22,877 nt of DNA from a virus: the IMG/VR virus record IMGVR_UViG_3300014838_000085, positions 1 through 22,877 of that record; one strand, 5' to 3'. Positions within the stretch are counted from its first letter, which is position 1, and each line of letters starts with the position of its first letter. Below are positions 19,415-22,877 of the stretch, piece by piece. The notes below the pieces were generated by a model. It was given only the letters and a program-made list of their open reading frames with translations. It did not search any database and was not told the DNA's origin. The position numbers were made by a program, and so were the translations under genes.

Positions 19415-20830
19415 ATGAGTAAAGAAGATACTGAAATTGAAATAACGGAAGATTTGCAAAAAGACATTACTAAAAGTGTCATTGAAAGCGAAGAGTTTAA
19501 GACTTCAATGCTAGAAACTGCAAAAAGTGCTGCTACTGAAGCTGCAAAGGCAGTTATTGCTGAGTTTGACCTACCTGCTAAAAAAGACTTAGGTGCAAAC
19601 AAGGAAGAGGAAGAGGAAGCTACTGAAAAAGGTCTTATTGATAAGAGCTTATCTGGTGCTGTTGAAAAGCAAATTGTTAAGCGATATTTTGATGGTGATG
19701 ATGACTTGGCTAAAGAGTTTGAAGCTGTTGTTAAAAGTCCATTTGCCTCTATGTCTAAGGAAAAGCGTTTTTTCTTGGGTATAAAAGCTTTAATGAACAA
19801 AGATCAAGAAGCTATCAAAGCTCTTAATGAGTTTTCTGGTGAATTGTATGCTCTTAAGGCATATAAAGACGCTAGGTTTAGTGACTTAGCTGAAAAGGCT
19901 GGTTATGCCAATGACGCTATTTCTGCTGATGGTGGTGCTCTTGTTCCTGACCCTGAGTTCAATACAACTGTTTATGACAACCTACCTAAGTATGGAGTAA
20001 TCTTTGCTGATGGTAATGTTCAATCAACTGACCGAACTGCTGTATATGCTCTAAGTCTAACAGGCACAATTCAGTTTACTAACGTTGCTGAAGCCGGTGC
20101 AATTAGTGGTACTAAACTAGCTTTCAACCGAAAGCAAACAAACTTAATCAAATATGCTGCCATAATTCCTGCAACTACTGAACTTACCGAAGATAGCATT
20201 GTTGATTATTGGAACATTGTTACAAATGAAATCTCTCGTGCTTATGGTTTGGTAAGTGATACTCAGGTATTTACTGACCCAACCAATGGTATTTTGCACT
20301 CAAGTGGTATTATCACCCAACCTCTAATTAGTGGCTCAACTGGAAGCACAATTGTTTGGGATGACTTACTACAAGCTGAGGGTAAACTGGAAGACGCTCT
20401 TGATACTTCTGACTTTGCTTGGTACATGCGAAAGCAAACCTACTATGCTCTTGCTCAGATCAAAGCTTCAACTGCTGGTACTTACCTTGCCGATAGTATG
20501 ATGGCTGGTTGGAGACCAAATCCAAATGAGCCTACAACCCCTTGGGGTACACCTGTTCACTTCTGTAGGATTTTGCCTACATCTGCACAGGTTGGTAGCA
20601 ATGCCGGATTTGCAGTCTTTGGAAGTCTTAAAAACACAAACTTCTACAACAAGAATGGTCTTGCCTTGACAATGCTAACTGAAGCTACTATTACAGACGC
20701 TAGTAGTGCAAGCTTCAACCTTGCTACTCAAGATGGTCTAGCCATGAGAGTTGTAGTCCGTATCTTACACATCTTACCTGTTGGAAACGCTAGTAAGTTT
20801 GTGGTTGTTGGTACTGGTACAGTCTCCTAG
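19415..20830 (+). CDS. HK97-fold major capsid protein with N-terminal scaffold domain
   Basis: The 471-aa protein has a helical, Glu/Lys/Ala-rich N-terminal part (residues 1 to about 160) that acts as built-in scaffold (delta domain) and would be cut off by the protease just upstream. The mature part starts near DGGALVPDPEF (about 171-181), the typical start of HK97-type capsid proteins after cleavage. Later landmarks are KYAAIIPATTELTEDS near 248-263, SRAYGLVSDTQVFT near 275 and VRILHILPVGNASKFVVV near the end. A lone AGG seven bases before the ATG is the only ribosome binding site seen. A strong terminator follows. Confidence 0.9.
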   Translation: MSKEDTEIEITEDLQKDITKSVIESEEFKTSMLETAKSAATEAAKAVIAEFDLPAKKDLGANKEEEEEATEKGLIDKSLSGAVEKQIVKRYFDGDDDLAKEFEAVVKSPFASMSKEKRFFLGIKALMNKDQEAIKALNEFSGELYALKAYKDARFSDLAEKAGYANDAISADGGALVPDPEFNTTVYDNLPKYGVIFADGNVQSTDRTAVYALSLTGTIQFTNVAEAGAISGTKLAFNRKQTNLIKYAAIIPATTELTEDSIVDYWNIVTNEISRAYGLVSDTQVFTDPTNGILHSSGIITQPLISGSTGSTIVWDDLLQAEGKLEDALDTSDFAWYMRKQTYYALAQIKASTAGTYLADSMMAGWRPNPNEPTTPWGTPVHFCRILPTSAQVGSNAGFAVFGSLKNTNFYNKNGLALTMLTEATITDASSASFNLATQDGLAMRVVVRILHILPVGNASKFVVVGTGTVS

Positions 20831-20852
20831 TAACAACTAAACAAAAACTATT

Positions 20853-20882
20853 AAGACCGGTCTTGCGAGAGCCGGTCTTTTT
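20853..20882 (+). terminator. Strong intrinsic terminator after capsid gene
   Basis: AAGACCGG (20853-20860) pairs with CCGGTCTT (20872-20879). An inner TCT/AGA extension (20861-20863 with 20868-20870) around a TGCG loop lengthens the stem with one bulged G, and five T follow (20878-20882). It is the strongest terminator in the window and marks the end of the head operon. Confidence 0.9.
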
Positions 20883-20892
20883 AATTACACTT

Positions 20893-21231
20893 ATGCTTAT
20901 GGGTGAAAAACTAAACTTTTACTATGCTAATGATCAGCCAATAGCTGAGTTTGAATATGATGATGACATCTATGATTTGAATTGGGAGAATACCACTGTT
21001 TATCTGCACCACCCACCTTATGCACAGATAGATCATTTATTTGTAACAGAGCTTGATGAAGAGACAACTGCTGTTAGAGGCATATATATGTTCCGGCAAA
21101 CAATAGACAATTTCACTCAGGTTGCTAAGCAACTTGTAGATTTACGCTACCGAGTTGTCAAAGCACCAATACCAATTGAGAATGATCTAAAAGCTTGGGT
21201 AACACTCAACACTAGAGACCTAGATGAATAA
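20893..21231 (+). CDS. Hypothetical protein, 112 aa
   Basis: The product is acidic, with Asp/Glu-rich turns (Tyr-Asp-Asp-Asp-Ile-Tyr), a His-His-Pro-Pro loop near residue 41 and a mixed alpha/beta pattern. I recognise no family. Two ATG codons (20893 and 20899) could serve; neither has a ribosome binding site, because the terminator stem lies directly upstream. An AT-rich TTTAAT at 20880-20885, the right distance ahead for a -10 box, might drive a leaderless mRNA, but no matching -35 is seen. Its stop overlaps the next start. Probably a head or head-tail accessory by position. Confidence 0.6.
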   Translation: MLMGEKLNFYYANDQPIAEFEYDDDIYDLNWENTTVYLHHPPYAQIDHLFVTELDEETTAVRGIYMFRQTIDNFTQVAKQLVDLRYRVVKAPIPIENDLKAWVTLNTRDLDE

Positions 21232-21670
21232 AGACAAACAATCCAAAGTAACTCCTATAAAATGGTACATTGATCAAGACCAAAGAGTTTTAAGAAGCTC
21301 TGAAGTTAATGAGCACCATGTTTTATACCCAAAAAATGTTTGGAAAACTGGCACACCAATTCAGAAAGAGCTTAGAACTATGGGTGGATTTGTGCAAAGA
21401 ATGTCTATACCGGTCCACAAAGATTTGCACAGAGCAGTTGAAATACCACCATTAACTAATCTTCACCTCATGCAAGACATTTTAAGGGTGCAGAAAGGCT
21501 ATCAAAATACAGACCCTATAACTAGACTAACTTTGACAATTGCTAGGCTAGGAGAGCTTGCTGGTGGTCCAAATGAGCAATTAGTGGAAGAAGCTAATCT
21601 TTTAATTGATAATCTTAGCCGGCAAAGAGAGTTTATTCTACTTGGTCATGTGTCACTTTTAGAAGAGTGA
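21224..21670 (+). CDS. Hypothetical protein with His-rich motifs, 148 aa
   Basis: The 148-aa protein contains Asn-Glu-His-His-Val-Leu-Tyr-Pro near residue 27 and, 40 residues on, Val-His-Lys-Asp-Leu-His (about 65-70), followed by a long helical C-terminal half. Paired His motifs of this sort occur in some uncharacterised proteins and could bind a metal, but this is not a recognised HNH signature. The ATG overlaps the previous gene by eight bases. Its stop overlaps the extended -10 of the next promoter. No role can be assigned beyond position among head-tail genes. Confidence 0.6.
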   Translation: MNKDKQSKVTPIKWYIDQDQRVLRSSEVNEHHVLYPKNVWKTGTPIQKELRTMGGFVQRMSIPVHKDLHRAVEIPPLTNLHLMQDILRVQKGYQNTDPITRLTLTIARLGELAGGPNEQLVEEANLLIDNLSRQREFILLGHVSLLEE

Positions 21671-21676
21671 TATAAT
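21668..21676 (+). promoter_or_regulatory. Extended -10 promoter TGATATAAT
   Basis: TGA directly followed by a perfect TATAAT (21671-21676) forms an extended -10 element, which can work without a -35 box; none is obvious. Transcription would start near 21683, the ATG of the membrane peptide, so this is a second candidate for a leaderless mRNA. Confidence 0.55.
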
Positions 21677-21682
21677 AAGCTT

Positions 21683-21763
21683 ATGAATACATCAAAAGTT
21701 GTACTTATAGTTTTAGTAACCATAGTAGTTTTATTTGTTATTTGGAAGTTTGTTATTAACTAG
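21683..21763 (+). CDS. Single-span membrane peptide, 26 aa
   Basis: The peptide is Met-Asn-Thr-Ser-Lys followed by 16 hydrophobic residues (mostly Val, Leu, Ile) and Trp-Lys-Phe-Val-Ile-Asn: one transmembrane helix and nothing else. It starts at the position where the TGATATAAT element should begin transcription and has no ribosome binding site. Its stop overlaps the AGGAG of the next gene. Very small one-span phage peptides can be holins, antiholins or superinfection-exclusion factors. The lack of any other features prevents a choice. Confidence 0.5.
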   Translation: MNTSKVVLIVLVTIVVLFVIWKFVIN

Positions 21764-21776
21764 GAGTAAAACTCTT

Positions 21777-21953
21777 ATGCTTGATAGGCAAAAAATACAT
21801 AACTCTGCAATGCTCTACCCTGATGAATGTAAAGAGCTTATTTCTACCGGTAATCATGCTTATGTTGATGTTACTGGCAAAGATTATCAGCAGTGTATTT
21901 CTTGTGGTAAGATATTAAAAGAGAAAGGTAACACAAATGGATTACGGAAATGA
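21777..21953 (+). CDS. Hypothetical CxxC protein, 58 aa
   Basis: The 58-aa product has Cys-Ile-Ser-Cys-Gly-Lys near its end (residues 42-47), one additional Cys near residue 19 and a His-Asn pair at residues 8-9, so a small metal site is possible. An AGGAG lies ten bases before the ATG, which decides this start over the longer frame that runs through the membrane-peptide gene. It overlaps the next gene by 17 bases. No family recognised. Confidence 0.55.
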   Translation: MLDRQKIHNSAMLYPDECKELISTGNHAYVDVTGKDYQQCISCGKILKEKGNTNGLRK

Positions 21954-22620
21954 TAATTATACAACAACATCAGCAGTTCAAGCTTACCTAGACAGAACAC
22001 TGACCACTAATGAATTGACCGATCTAGCTTATATTATTCCTGCTGTGTCACGCTGGATTGATAGAACTCTTGGCACTACTTTCTCAAACTTGCCTACAAA
22101 TGTACCTTTTGACCCAAATAATCCATCAAATGCTGCTTGTGGCTGGCAACAAAAACACCTAGCCGGTGGCTGGCAAGAAATAAATATAAGACCATGCCAA
22201 CAAATCTTGCTTGTTCAAGCAATTAACCCTTATGACTTCAGTGTGTTTTATACATTCAGCACACCACTTGAATATACTGCTGAGCCTTATGATCTGCCGG
22301 TTAAGACATCTTTAAGAATGAAGATGAATGAGTTTACTGGTAATGATCTAAAATGGGGCTCAGATGTTAATAGCACACTGGTCACAGCTTTATTTACTGA
22401 ATATGATTATGTTAATGGTTGTTACCCTTACGATATAGTTTTACTGACTAATCATTTATGTGGTGTTTGGCTACAAAACAACCAAAACGCTGAGCCAATC
22501 CAGCGTGAAGCTGTTGAGGGTCACATGGTTATTAAGCGAATGGATGATTTGCTTGCCTCTGACCCAATGTTTACTAGAGTAATACAAAGCCGAGAAGAAG
22601 TATGGCTTGAGGACATGTAA
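21937..22620 (+). CDS. Head-tail connector (adaptor)-like protein
   Basis: This 227-aa protein opens with TTSAVQAYLDRTLTTNELTDLAYIIPAVSRWIDRTLGTTF, spread over residues 9-49: the two-helix 'dimension' typical of gp6-like and DUF3199-like adaptors that bind below the portal. The middle is beta-rich with several Pro/Tyr. The end is the helix with EGHMVIKRMDDLLASDPMFTRVIQSREEVW. Its place after the capsid gene fits the usual order capsid, adaptor, stopper. AAAGG lies about eight bases before the ATG. Assignment by pattern and order; moderately sure. Confidence 0.65.
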   Translation: MDYGNDNYTTTSAVQAYLDRTLTTNELTDLAYIIPAVSRWIDRTLGTTFSNLPTNVPFDPNNPSNAACGWQQKHLAGGWQEINIRPCQQILLVQAINPYDFSVFYTFSTPLEYTAEPYDLPVKTSLRMKMNEFTGNDLKWGSDVNSTLVTALFTEYDYVNGCYPYDIVLLTNHLCGVWLQNNQNAEPIQREAVEGHMVIKRMDDLLASDPMFTRVIQSREEVWLEDM

Positions 22621-22622
22621 CC

Positions 22623-22877
22623 ATGAAAAAGTTACGCCTCAAAGAGAGCTGTATTTACTACACTGTTGATAGAGATAGATATGGTGATTTTCAGCTTACT
22701 TCTCAAGGTACATTACTTTGTCTTTACAGAAATGTTGAACAACTTAACAGAGGCATAAATTACCGAGAAGAAGCTAATATACAGGGTGAGTTTTGGTTTG
22801 ACGGCACAGCCACAGTCAAAGAGGGTGATGTGATAGGCTATAATAGTCAATTATTCAGAATTGAAAACATTGTGACA
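22623..22877 (+). CDS. Head-closure/stopper-like protein (3' end outside window)
   Basis: The first 85 codons run to the window edge without a stop. The sequence is beta-rich and contains Glu-Phe-Trp-Phe-Asp-Gly (residues 56-61) followed by Val-Lys-Glu-Gly-Asp-Val-Ile and Ser-Gln-Leu-Phe-Arg-Ile-Glu. This 'WF......KEGD.I......Y(F)RIE' pattern is shared by many head-tail joining proteins, which have a small beta barrel of about 100-120 aa. It starts two bases after the adaptor stop. Which connector class it belongs to cannot be told from the fragment. Confidence 0.6.
   Translation, partial: MKKLRLKESCIYYTVDRDRYGDFQLTSQGTLLCLYRNVEQLNRGINYREEANIQGEFWFDGTATVKEGDVIGYNSQLFRIENIVT

Noticed and set aside
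20863-20892. Upstream start for the 112-aa protein
   Set aside because: It would begin inside the terminator hairpin and adds ten unlikely residues.
241-22620. Alternative genetic code (TGA recoded)
   Set aside because: TGA is the stop in the many ATGA overlaps, and no protein runs through TGA in a conserved motif. The standard bacterial code fits.
1-22877. tRNA genes, integrase or attachment sites
   Set aside because: No cloverleaf with CCA-type end, no integrase or recombinase motifs and no paired att-like repeats were seen in this window. A lysogenic lifestyle can be neither shown nor excluded.

Overview
The window is a stretch of a tailed double-stranded DNA bacteriophage (Caudoviricetes) with an HK97-type head. 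It could be a free phage, a prophage or a metagenome contig. Every gene I can support is on the + strand. Genes are packed tightly, and many start codons sit in ATGA or TAATG overlaps with the previous stop. TGA is used as an ordinary stop, so the standard bacterial code fits. The DNA is AT-rich (about 35-40% G+C by eye). Nothing seen fixes the host: it is a bacterium that recognises sigma70-like promoters and AGGAG-type ribosome binding sites. There are no tRNA, rRNA, CRISPR or insertion-sequence features.

Layout. (1) 1-700: the end of a tandem-repeat gene, two tiny ORFs and an HNH nuclease. (2) 693-4730: an early, DNA-metabolism block behind a consensus promoter. It holds a small DNA-binding protein, a protein with an SSB-like acidic C-terminus, small unknowns, a membrane protein with its own promoter, a Gp157-like protein, a RecT annealase, a YqaJ/lambda-Exo-type exonuclease and a NinB-like protein. 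(3) 4742-5261: an exported lytic transglycosylase, then an intrinsic terminator. (4) 5262-13638: a new promoter and a large carbohydrate block of five glycosyltransferase-type proteins, an O-methyltransferase-like protein and an NAD-dependent sugar epimerase/dehydratase. Small genes lie among them, including a HEMLH metallopeptidase-like protein and two helix-turn-helix proteins. (5) 13635-20882: packaging and head genes: a small zinc protein, terminase small and large subunits, a portal joined to a Mu gpF-like domain, a decoration-like protein, a Com-like zinc finger, an internal promoter with a structured leader, prohead protease, HK97-fold capsid protein and a strong terminator. (6) 20893-22877: small unknowns, a one-helix membrane peptide behind an extended -10 promoter, and head-tail connector genes running off the right edge.

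How it fits together. The recombination genes form a two-component annealase/exonuclease system. The sugar block lies between the P5262 promoter and the packaging genes with no terminator seen between them, so it is probably co-transcribed with the virion genes. That favours a late role such as glycosylating virion proteins or the host surface. The most striking signal is a run of ten A at 17221-17230, followed at once by a perfect 8-bp hairpin, at the junction of the portal and MuF-like parts of one 731-codon ORF. Both other reading frames hit a stop right after the run. Ribosomal or transcriptional slippage there would release a portal-only protein, as dnaX slippage makes a short product. 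A second genome-wide signal is word bias: CCGG is common, whereas GATGC, GAAGG and GGCC look almost absent.
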